NCBI GenBank assembly: GCA_964578835.1
Contig: CAZOEL010000135.1
Span: 1 to 9,333, forward strand
Length of the DNA stretch: 9,333 nucleotides
DNA from: CAZOEL01 sp964578835
GTDB taxonomy: Bacteria; Desulfobacterota; Syntrophobacteria; Syntrophobacterales; Syntrophobacteraceae
Direction of reading: 5' to 3'
A model generated the notes under the pieces. It was not told the origin of the DNA. It worked only from the letters and a program-made list of their open reading frames with translations, and did not search any database. The first letter of the stretch is position 1. Every line of letters starts with the position of its first letter. A program made the translations under genes and the position numbers. Below, piece after piece: positions 1-6,342 of the stretch.

Positions 1-69
1 CACAGAGGACACAGAGAAAAGCTTTTAAAAATAAGCTCTTAAATCTCTGTGTCCTCTGTGTCTCTGTGG
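1..69. repeat. cacagag/ctctgtg inverted repeat (possible element end)
   Basis: A perfect 17-bp inverted repeat is formed by 1-17 and 44-60, around an AT-rich centre that holds aaaagctttt. The right arm runs on as a near-tandem 9-mer, CTCTGTGTC at 45-53 and 54-62, then TCTGTGG at 63-69. The 18 nt at 8-25 are the exact reverse complement of 8383-8400, so this is a second copy of the end sequence seen around the 8085-8407 block. It lies downstream of the minus-strand hibernation-factor gene. It starts at the window edge, so it may be the end of a longer element outside the window. There is no coding content. Confidence 0.8.
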
Positions 70-125
70 TGCAATCACAAGAGCAGTTCTACTGCGACAA
101 CATCATCCCCGGCCAATACATCCTC

Positions 126-149
126 AAGCCCGGCGCTTGATGCCGGCTT
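126..149 (-). terminator. Possible hairpin at the end of the hpf operon
   Basis: 126-134 (aagcccggc) pairs with 142-149 (gccggctt) with one bulged base and a 7-nt loop. The hairpin overlaps the stop codon of the minus-strand hpf gene. On the minus strand no T-run follows it, so it is not a canonical intrinsic terminator. It may slow 3' decay or act with the larger inverted repeat at 1-60. Confidence 0.25.
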
Positions 150-678
150 ATCTCACCGTCACGCTGCTCGCCTGAGCGCCTTTTTCTCCGAGCTGCTCGA
201 TAAAATCAACAACCGTCCCGACTTCGAGACCCTCAAACTTTCCATCCAGCACAGCGTTCTGGTGGAAGTAAATCTCTCTTCCATCCGGGGTCGTCAGAAA
301 ACCGTACCCGCTTTCGGGAAAGATCTTGCTCACGCGCGCATAAGGCTTTTCCATATGCACCTTGGTCTCGCCTCGTTGCTTGTCGGCGTATTCTTTCACC
401 CTGCGCTCCGCCACGTCGAAAGCGCTCACAATCGCCACGTGAAGATCCTCGTTCGGCTCCCTCTTGACCACCACCTCTCCGCCGGGCACGGTCAGATCGA
501 TGCGCACATTATAAGAGACTCCCTTGCGCTGAGAGCGATGCGGAACATCCACCATAACGCGGCAGCTGATGATTCCATCATAAAAGGTATCCAGCTTCTT
601 TGCTTTTTCAGCAATGAGCTCTTCCATTTCGTCAGTAAGATCACAATTTCTCGAAGCAATTTCCAAAGGGACTTTCAT
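148..678 (-). CDS. hpf: HPF/RaiA ribosome hibernation factor with C-terminal cold-shock domain
   Basis: 176 aa. Residues 1-100 fit the HPF/RaiA (S30AE) fold: an N-terminal 'MKVPLEIASRNCDLTDEMEE' strand-helix, then a helix ending in RRVKEYADKQRGE. HPF proteins bind the decoding region of the 30S subunit and silence ribosomes in stationary phase. Residues 112-176 look like a CspA-type OB fold, with RNP1-like GYGFLTT (124-130) and RNP2-like IYFHQNAV (136-143), which bind single-stranded RNA. It is therefore neither the short E. coli HPF nor the long form with a dimerising C-terminal domain. The start at 678 has a strong AGGAGGAG just upstream (684-691). It is the last gene of a minus-strand run, 64 nt after the hydrolase-OsmC gene. 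The domain calls are confident; the effect of the cold-shock domain on ribosome binding is inferred. Confidence 0.93.
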   Translation of the reverse strand: MKVPLEIASRNCDLTDEMEELIAEKAKKLDTFYDGIISCRVMVDVPHRSQRKGVSYNVRIDLTVPGGEVVVKREPNEDLHVAIVSAFDVAERRVKEYADKQRGETKVHMEKPYARVSKIFPESGYGFLTTPDGREIYFHQNAVLDGKFEGLEVGTVVDFIEQLGEKGAQASSVTVR

Positions 679-742
679 TGATTCTCCTCCTGTGCGCAGG
701 TTACGCGCGATAATCCATACTCCTCCTGAAGCGGAACGAGCT
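679..742 (-). promoter_or_regulatory. hpf leader with duplicated Shine-Dalgarno and a 5-codon ORF
   Basis: This 64-nt gap holds two copies of AGGAGGAG on the minus strand. One (684-691) serves hpf. The other (720-727) precedes an ATG at 718 that opens a five-codon frame, MDYRA, ending in TAA at 703-701. It could be a leader peptide, a translational-coupling device or chance. No separate hpf promoter was recognised here. Confidence 0.25.
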
Positions 743-1978
743 TCATTCCGCTCCTTCTTCCTTCAAGGAAGACTTCACACTGATTTCAGAATGCAACGTG
801 CGATGAACCGGGCATCTATCGGCCACCTCAAGCAGCCTCTTGCGCTGCTCTTCGGTAAAAGGACCTCCGCCGAGCTCAATTTCCCGTTCGATGAAATCGA
901 TTTTTCCCGTCTTCGATTCGCAATGGTCGCAATCCTGAGCATGAATCTTTCGATGCTTCAGTCTCACAACAACGTAGTCAAGCGGCAAGTCCTTCCTGTC
1001 GGCGTACATTCTCAATGTAATGGCCGTGCAGGACCCCAGCCCCGCAACCAGGTAGTCATAGGGGGTGGGGCCGGTATCAGACCCTCCCAGGGCGATGGGC
1101 TCGTCGGCTATCAAGCTATGGCCATTGGCCAATATCTCCGTCTGGTAGCCCTTCCTGCCCACACGGACCACGATTCTGTTATCCTTCAGATCTTTGGGCG
1201 AGCGCTCCTCGATCGGCAGCCCGAGATACTTTCTCGCCCAGGCGGCCATCACCGAGCCGACGTAGATCGAATCGTTGCGGTCCGAGAGCAGATGATCGGC
1301 GGAATCGAGAGAGACAAAGCTTCTCGGGTGCTTCGCCGCCTGAAAAATCTGCGCCGCATTCTCTATGCCGACCACCGAGTCCACGGGCGAATGGAGCACG
1401 AGAAGAGCGCGCCGAAGATTTCTGATGGCCGCTTCCATGTGGGTTCGTTCGAGATCGTCCAGGAACTGCTTCTTCAAGCTGAACTGCTTGCCCACCATGG
1501 TGATTTCGGTGGCGCCGTCCCTTTCTATTTCTTCTTTGGAGCTACCCAAGAACCGGGCAATCCTGGTGAGATCGAAAGGGGCGCTTATGGTCGCAACCGC
1601 CACGGCCGAAGGAATCCGGGCCGCCGCCAACAAAACGGCGGCTCCCCCCAGGGAGTGGCCGATGAGGAGCTTTGGAGCCTCGAAGTTCTTTTTCAGAAAG
1701 TCCGCAGCGGCAACCAGATCGGAGACGTTGGATGAGAGGCTCGTTTCGGAAAAATCCCCTTCGCTTTCTCCAAGCCCCGTGAAATCGAACCTGAGCACCG
1801 CTATCCCTTCTCTCGCCAGCGCCCGGTCGATGTTGACGACCGCGTTGAAGTTCTTCGTACACGTGAAGCAGTGCGCGAAAATAGCGTAGGCAGCAGGCTT
1901 CTCGTCCAGGGGCAGATCGAGTCGCGCCGCAAGCTTCACGCCCTGCTCGTTCTCAAAGACAAGCTTTTGGAATTGCAT
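743..1978 (-). CDS. Bifunctional alpha/beta hydrolase-OsmC family protein
   Basis: 411 aa from the ATG at 1978, chosen because GGAGG (1984-1988) lies 5 nt upstream; an in-frame ATG six codons earlier lacks this. Residues 1-255 are an alpha/beta hydrolase: oxyanion region HCFTC (36-40), nucleophile elbow GHSLGG (107-112, S109), probable acid D200 in HSPVD and histidine H229 in ADHL. Residues 265-405 are an OsmC/Ohr-type domain with the two expected redox cysteines, C317 in GLGSCTA and C389 in DRCPVH. OsmC/Ohr domains reduce organic hydroperoxides through this pair. An extra CxxC (C350, C353 in DCDHCE) lies between them. This fusion is a recognised family; its substrate is unknown. It sits 39 nt after the M24 peptidase gene and is probably cotranscribed with it and hpf. 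Confidence 0.93.
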   Translation of the reverse strand: MQFQKLVFENEQGVKLAARLDLPLDEKPAAYAIFAHCFTCTKNFNAVVNIDRALAREGIAVLRFDFTGLGESEGDFSETSLSSNVSDLVAAADFLKKNFEAPKLLIGHSLGGAAVLLAAARIPSAVAVATISAPFDLTRIARFLGSSKEEIERDGATEITMVGKQFSLKKQFLDDLERTHMEAAIRNLRRALLVLHSPVDSVVGIENAAQIFQAAKHPRSFVSLDSADHLLSDRNDSIYVGSVMAAWARKYLGLPIEERSPKDLKDNRIVVRVGRKGYQTEILANGHSLIADEPIALGGSDTGPTPYDYLVAGLGSCTAITLRMYADRKDLPLDYVVVRLKHRKIHAQDCDHCESKTGKIDFIEREIELGGGPFTEEQRKRLLEVADRCPVHRTLHSEISVKSSLKEEGAE

Positions 1979-2017
1979 TCCCGCCTCCAACAACACCCCT
2001 CGGCGGTGGTCGAAGCA

Positions 2018-3130
2018 CTACCACCGATAGAAAAGATCCTGACGATTCAATATCTCACATCCTTCTCGAGTGATGCGCGCCATGTTCTCGAGACGAACGC
2101 CCCCATAGCCGGGAAGATAGATTCCGGGCTCGATGGTCACTACCATATTTTCTTCGAGCACGGTAGCGTTACGTTTCCTGAGGCCCGGCTTTTCATGAAC
2201 GGCAAGCCCTACGCCATGGCCGAGGCCGTGGCCGAAATATTCGCCATAGCCGGCTCTATGGATCAAATCGCGCGCGGCCCCGTCGATCTCCACCGAGTCT
2301 TTTCCGGCGCGGAGGGCTTCCTGAGCCGCCAGTTGAGCTTCCCGCACGATGCGATAGATCTCTTGCAATTTTTGGTCCGGAGTCCCTGCAACATAAGTCC
2401 GCGTCATATCCGAGCAGTAGTGATGGAGCTTCGAGCCGAGATCGAATATCACCGGGTCGCCCGACGCGACTCGGCGGTCTGTGGGAACCGCGTGCGGGAG
2501 GGCTCCATTGGGGCCGGCAGCGACAATCGGCGGAAAAGAAACCGCCTCCCCTCCTCCCTCTCTTATCCTGCGCTCGATTTCCCACGCAAGCTCTTTTTCC
2601 GTCAAGCCCGGCTTCACCATCTCCCACACTTCGCCCAGGGCCTTTTCGGTCAGAGCCAGAGAAGCCTTGATCCGGTCGATCTCCAGAGGCTCTTTGATTA
2701 CCCTCAGCTTTTCCGCAGGGTCTTCCGGCGTGGCGATCTCAGCGCCGGGCCGGGAAGCCGCGAGCGCATCCCGCACCTCGAGATACTTTCGGTAGGAAAG
2801 ATAATCCTTTTCGATCCCAAGCCTTTTTACCCCATAGGTAGAAAAAAGATCCGGCAGCGCCTGAGGCAGTCCTTCACTGTAGATGACCAAGTCGAAGTCG
2901 GGGGCTTCCGCCTTCGCAGCCTCCTGATAGCGAAAGTCGGTAAGAAGAAACTGCGAGGAACCGGTGATGAGCAGGTATCCGGAGCTTTCGGCCGGATGCA
3001 GATCCTCAGCCTCATAGCCGCTCAAATAGTACCGGTTCTCAGGCGTCGCCACCAGGTAAGCGTCAATGCTCTCCTCCTCCATGAGCTTTCGAAAGCGCTG
3101 AAGCCTGGCGCTAAAGGGGTCTCGGGTCAT
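2018..3130 (-). CDS. M24 family Xaa-Pro aminopeptidase/dipeptidase
   Basis: 370 aa from the ATG at 3130, which has AAAGGAG (3139-3145) 8 nt upstream; the frame opens 28 codons earlier, but that part has no family similarity I recognise. Residues 9-135 resemble the creatinase N-terminal domain and 148-370 the pita-bread catalytic domain. All five expected metal ligands are present: D230, D241, H305, E334, E348. H213, H301 and H312 match the conserved histidines near the active site of aminopeptidase P. There is no signal peptide, so it is cytoplasmic. It releases N-terminal residues before proline, or splits Xaa-Pro dipeptides; sequence alone does not separate these. It is the first gene of the minus-strand run and faces the ferredoxin-mnmA-mtaB operon. 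Confidence 0.93.
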   Translation of the reverse strand: MTRDPFSARLQRFRKLMEEESIDAYLVATPENRYYLSGYEAEDLHPAESSGYLLITGSSQFLLTDFRYQEAAKAEAPDFDLVIYSEGLPQALPDLFSTYGVKRLGIEKDYLSYRKYLEVRDALAASRPGAEIATPEDPAEKLRVIKEPLEIDRIKASLALTEKALGEVWEMVKPGLTEKELAWEIERRIREGGGEAVSFPPIVAAGPNGALPHAVPTDRRVASGDPVIFDLGSKLHHYCSDMTRTYVAGTPDQKLQEIYRIVREAQLAAQEALRAGKDSVEIDGAARDLIHRAGYGEYFGHGLGHGVGLAVHEKPGLRKRNATVLEENMVVTIEPGIYLPGYGGVRLENMARITREGCEILNRQDLFYRW

Positions 3131-3395
3131 CGGACATTCTCCTTTCACAACATTGGTTGAATTCCATTGCAGCCGGTTCCACAGCGCCTCAAAAGTCTCA
3201 GAGCGTTCAAGCATGGCGCAGGGTCACCATTAAAATAAGCTCTTGGTGGAATTTGCGCGAGGAAGCATGCAAATTAACTGAAAGTTGGTCATAAGGCGAT
3301 AGATTCTTGGACAAGAAAAAGCGTTTGGAGTTTCCGCTCAATATGTTATTTTTCAATGCCTTTAACTTTACAGGACAATTAGGAGCGTCAAAAAA
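3131..3395. promoter_or_regulatory. Divergent intergenic region
   Basis: 265 nt lie between the starts of two operons that run apart, so promoters for both should be here. It is richer in A and T than the genes around it, especially at 3340-3370. I saw no pair of -35/-10 boxes or sigma-54 site that I would defend, and no riboswitch or clear operator palindrome. The ribosome binding sites are AAAGGAG at 3139-3145 (minus) and AGGAG at 3381-3385 (plus). Confidence 0.5.
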
Positions 3396-3821
3396 ATGTA
3401 TTCCAGAATGCTGGTTCTCCATTTCTCCAAAGAAATTGTAAACAAGCCCATCATCACCCGATTGGTGCGGGATTTCGATTTAGACTTCAGCATCCTGAAG
3501 GCCCAGGTTTCACCCCGCAAGGATGGCATGGTCGTTCTCGAACTGCAGGGTAAACGGAAAGACTACGAGCGCGGCATCCAGTATCTCAAAGACATCGGGG
3601 TAGAAGTCGAACCGGTGGCCCAGGCCATCCGGCGCGACAACGAGAAATGCTACCAATGCGGCGCCTGTACGTCAGTTTGTCCCACGGGAGCGCTGCATAT
3701 CAACCGGCCGACCATGGAAGTGGCCTTCGAATCGGAACGCTGCAGCGCCTGCGAGCTTTGCATGAAGGCTTGCCCGGCGAGAGCGATGCTCCTCATTTTC
3801 GATAGAAACGCGGTAGCCTGA
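3396..3821 (+). CDS. NIL-domain 2x[4Fe-4S] ferredoxin
   Basis: 141 aa. Residues 5-78 match the NIL domain, a small ferredoxin-like fold best known from the C-terminus of MetN transporters. Residues 81-135 are a bacterial ferredoxin with two complete [4Fe-4S] motifs: C85, C88, C91, C95-P and C116, C119, C122, C126-P. It should carry low-potential electrons in the cytoplasm. In methanogens an NIL-ferredoxin is known to work with a COG1900 protein in homocysteine synthesis, which ties the family to sulfur insertion. Here it opens an operon, 7 nt before mnmA, with mtaB third, so a role in supplying electrons or sulfur for tRNA thiolation is likely but inferred. AGGAG (3381-3385) lies 10 nt from the ATG; an in-frame ATG at 3408 is a less likely start. 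Confidence 0.9.
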   Translation: MYSRMLVLHFSKEIVNKPIITRLVRDFDLDFSILKAQVSPRKDGMVVLELQGKRKDYERGIQYLKDIGVEVEPVAQAIRRDNEKCYQCGACTSVCPTGALHINRPTMEVAFESERCSACELCMKACPARAMLLIFDRNAVA

Positions 3822-3828
3822 AAACGAA

Positions 3829-4914
3829 ATGCGCGTTGCAGTAGCCATGAGCGGCGGGGTCGACAGCCTCAAAACTGCGCTTCTCCTCCGAGAGAACGGC
3901 CATGAGATCGTCGGCGTCCACATGCGCATCCTCCCCGCCTCTCCCGGCGGCCGTTGGCGAGCGGAAAGCCTTATCAAAGCCCGCGAGGAAGATCTATCGC
4001 AGCTCGCGCTCCGCTTTGGCATAGAGCTCATCGTCGTGGAAATGCGCGAGTCGTTTGAAGAGCTGGTCATCCGCCCCTTTCTCGAGTCCTATCTTCAGGG
4101 CTCGACCCCCAATCCGTGCGTTTACTGCAATCCTGCAGTCAAATTCGGCATCCTCGGGCAAAAGGCCCTGTCCTTGGGCGCGGACCGTTTTTCAACGGGC
4201 CACTACGTGCGAATGCTCCCGCCCGATGAAAGCTCGGATCGTTTTCGGCTATACAAAGCGCACGATCTGCGCAAGGACCAGTCCTATTTCCTTTACGGCC
4301 TGAGCCAGGATCAGCTCGCCACAGCCATGTTTCCACTCGGCGGCGCAACAAAGCTGGACGTGATTCAGTGGGCTTCGCAAACGGACATCGCCCGGCTTAT
4401 TCCCGAAGAAAGCCAGGAAATCTGCTTCATCCCCGCAGGGGCCTATTCCGATTTCCTGCTCGAACGCTTTGGCCTCGCTACCGAATCCACCTCGGGTCCG
4501 ATCGTGGATATGGACGGAAAAGAACTGGGCCGGCACAAAGGCGTCTTCGCTTATACGGTCGGACAGCGGCGCGGCCTTGGAATCGCCTCCACGGCCCCCT
4601 ATTACGTGGTGGAGATAAACCCGAAGACAAACACCGTGCGAGTCGGCCGCAACAGCGATCTTCTCTGCCGCGAAATCGAAGTGGAGCATCTGAACTGGGT
4701 TTCCATTCCAGCGCCTGAAGATCCTCTGCGCGCTCACGCGCGAATCCGAAACCAGCACAAACCAGCCCCAGCCGTCATAACTCCGCTTGGAAGCAAACAA
4801 GCAATCATCCGCTTCGATGAGCCGCAGCGGGCGGCGGCTCCCGGCCAGGCCGCCGTCTTCTACGAAGACGATATGCTCCTGGGCGGAGGCGTCATAAGGA
4901 GGAACATCCCATGA
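3829..4914 (+). CDS. mnmA: tRNA-specific 2-thiouridylase MnmA
   Basis: 361 aa, close to the usual length. MnmA adenylates U34 of tRNA-Lys, -Glu and -Gln and replaces O2 with sulfur (s2U34). The PP-loop SGGVDS is at 8-13. Further family motifs are TPNPCVYCN (93-101), TGHY (123-126), KDQSYFLYGL (149-158), SQEICFIP (195-202), YTVGQRRGLGI (242-252) and the C-terminal barrel ending PGQAAVFY (338-345). C100 and C199 match the catalytic pair of E. coli MnmA (C102, C199). C97 adds a CxxC where E. coli has Asp. The segment 36-62 is shorter and less conserved than usual. No good Shine-Dalgarno precedes the ATG, which begins 7 nt after the ferredoxin stop, so translation is probably coupled. It overlaps mtaB by 4 nt. 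Confidence 0.95.
   Translation: MRVAVAMSGGVDSLKTALLLRENGHEIVGVHMRILPASPGGRWRAESLIKAREEDLSQLALRFGIELIVVEMRESFEELVIRPFLESYLQGSTPNPCVYCNPAVKFGILGQKALSLGADRFSTGHYVRMLPPDESSDRFRLYKAHDLRKDQSYFLYGLSQDQLATAMFPLGGATKLDVIQWASQTDIARLIPEESQEICFIPAGAYSDFLLERFGLATESTSGPIVDMDGKELGRHKGVFAYTVGQRRGLGIASTAPYYVVEINPKTNTVRVGRNSDLLCREIEVEHLNWVSIPAPEDPLRAHARIRNQHKPAPAVITPLGSKQAIIRFDEPQRAAAPGQAAVFYEDDMLLGGGVIRRNIP
4896..4902 (+). promoter_or_regulatory. Strong ribosome binding site for mtaB
   Basis: AAGGAGG lies inside the end of mnmA, 8 nt before the mtaB ATG at 4911. It fixes the mtaB start within the ATGA overlap and suggests that mtaB can be translated well on its own as well as by coupling. Confidence 0.8.
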
Positions 4915-6194
4915 AAACCGTAGCCCTGGAGACACTGGGCTGCAAAGTGAATCAGTACGAATCCTCCTATTTTCTCGAAGAGCTGAAAAGAGAAGGATAC
5001 ACGCCGGTTTCCTTCAGCGAGCGCGCGGATCTCTACATCGTTCACAGCTGCGCGGTGACCTCCAAGGCAGGATTTCAGACAAGGCAGCTCCTAAGGCGCG
5101 CTCAAAGGCTGAGCCCCCAAGCCCGCATCGCCGTAGTCGGCTGCGATGCGGAGCTCGAGCCGGATCGCTTCGCAGAAGAAAATCTCGCAACGCACATCTT
5201 CGGAAATGCCGAAAAGCTCGATCTCGCCCACTGGCTGAGCGCCCCGGGTTCCTTTTCCACACCTTGCAAGGCCGTCGGGGAGACAAAGCTCAGCAGAGCT
5301 TTCAAGGAGGCGCCGATAAGCCGCATGCACTCGGGGCGGGCTCGAGCCGTCCTCAAAATTCAGGACGGATGCGACGCCTTCTGCTCCTATTGCATCGTGC
5401 CCCACACGCGAGGCAGGAGTCGAAGCCTCCCGCCCGCGCAGGTGCGCAGCCAGATGGATCGCTTTCTCGAAAGCGGCTACAACGAAGTGGTGCTGACCGG
5501 CATCCATCTCGGTCAATGGGGCAAAGACCTCACGCCTCCTCAGGATTTGGCCGGGCTCCTCTCCTTTTTGGATCAAGGCCCTCTCCCGCCGCGCATCCGT
5601 CTAAGCTCACTCGAGCCCCTCGAATGGTCGTCTGGACTCATAGAGCTTTTGCAGTCGAAGCCCTGGATCTGCCCCCACTTTCACATACCGCTCCAAAGCG
5701 GGGACGAAGAAACCCTGAAGCGCATGAGGCGTCCCTACACTCCCAAATATTACACCGACCTCATCCGAGAGCTCCGCTCCCTTTTTCCCGATGCAGCCAT
5801 CGGCGCGGACGTGCTCACAGGACTGCCGGGAGAAACCGAGCCCCAGTTTCTCAACACGCACCAACTGCTGAGCGAGCTTCCCATCGATTACCTGCACGTC
5901 TTTCCCTTTTCGCCCCGTTCCGGAACCCCGGCGGCGTCATGGCCGGGCCGAATCCCCGGAAACGAAATGAAGCGGCGCGCCCACATGCTGCAAGAGCTCA
6001 GCAGAAAGAAAAGAGAAGCGCTTTTCAACCGTTTCATCGGACGCCGCGTAGAGGCGCTTGCAGAAGCGGAAGTCAAGCCGGGCATATGGAGAGGCACGTC
6101 AACAAATTACCTGCAGATACGGTTCCCGGCGCCCAGCTCTTTAAAGCCCGGAAGCCTCGTCAAGGTTTTGATCGATGCCGACGTCGGGCGTTAG
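4911..6194 (+). CDS. mtaB: tRNA (N6-threonylcarbamoyladenosine(37)-C2)-methylthiotransferase MtaB
   Basis: 427 aa. This radical-SAM methylthiotransferase turns t6A37 into ms2t6A37 in tRNAs that read ANN codons. The N-terminal UPF0004 domain opens with ETLGCKVNQYES, typical of the MtaB branch and not MiaB or RimO. Its three cluster cysteines are C11, C47 and C78. The radical-SAM motif C154-x3-C158-x2-C161 lies in DGCDAFCSYCIVPHTRGRSRS. HIPLQSGDEETLKRMRRPY and the GADVLTGLPGET stretch also fit the family. Residues after about 375 form a short TRAM-like RNA-binding end, slightly shorter than in B. subtilis YqeV. It needs sulfur, SAM and an electron donor; the ferredoxin two genes upstream could be that donor (inference). 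It is the last gene of its operon and runs into the 28-bp inverted repeat at 6212. Confidence 0.95.
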   Translation: MKTVALETLGCKVNQYESSYFLEELKREGYTPVSFSERADLYIVHSCAVTSKAGFQTRQLLRRAQRLSPQARIAVVGCDAELEPDRFAEENLATHIFGNAEKLDLAHWLSAPGSFSTPCKAVGETKLSRAFKEAPISRMHSGRARAVLKIQDGCDAFCSYCIVPHTRGRSRSLPPAQVRSQMDRFLESGYNEVVLTGIHLGQWGKDLTPPQDLAGLLSFLDQGPLPPRIRLSSLEPLEWSSGLIELLQSKPWICPHFHIPLQSGDEETLKRMRRPYTPKYYTDLIRELRSLFPDAAIGADVLTGLPGETEPQFLNTHQLLSELPIDYLHVFPFSPRSGTPAASWPGRIPGNEMKRRAHMLQELSRKKREALFNRFIGRRVEALAEAEVKPGIWRGTSTNYLQIRFPAPSSLKPGSLVKVLIDADVGR

Positions 6195-6211
6195 CTGGCG
6201 GACGTTGATCA

Positions 6212-6296
6212 GGTAGCGCCGCCTTCCATGGCGGCGCAAAGGCGCAGGGACAAGAATTCTCCCCACTCTTGCGCCGCCATGGAAGGCGGCGCTACC
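6212..6296. repeat. Perfect 28-bp inverted repeat at a convergent junction
   Basis: 6212-6239 and 6269-6296 are exact reverse complements, with a 29-nt loop. Each arm also holds a smaller palindrome, gcgccgcc-ttccat-ggcggcgc. This is the arrangement of paired REP-like units. It lies 18 nt after the mtaB stop and 47 nt before the stop of the opposing DUF6178-like gene, where a strong RNA hairpin could end or protect both transcripts. Neither strand has a T-run, so it is not a classic intrinsic terminator. Confidence 0.85.
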
Positions 6297-6342
6297 GTCA
6301 GACAGCTCCGTCAATTCAATGCTAACATCGGGAGCTATCCTC

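Noticed and set aside
49..681. Plus-strand frame of 210 codons
   Set aside because: It is antisense to hpf and starts within the repeat at the left edge.
614..1735. Plus-strand frame of 373 codons
   Set aside because: It is antisense to the hydrolase-OsmC gene, which has full motifs and a good ribosome binding site. The translation is rich in R, G and Q and has no family features.
1871..3160. Plus-strand frame of 429 codons, longer than the gene opposite
   Set aside because: It is antisense to the M24 peptidase, whose five metal ligands are all present. The long open frame follows from codon bias.
3232..3244. aaaataagctctt shared with positions 28-40
   Set aside because: A 13-nt AT-rich match without the flanking ctctgtg arms; probably chance.
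5264..6208. Plus-strand frame of 314 codons inside mtaB
   Set aside because: It is an alternative frame of mtaB, low in complexity (P, R, H, A), with no ribosome binding site of note.
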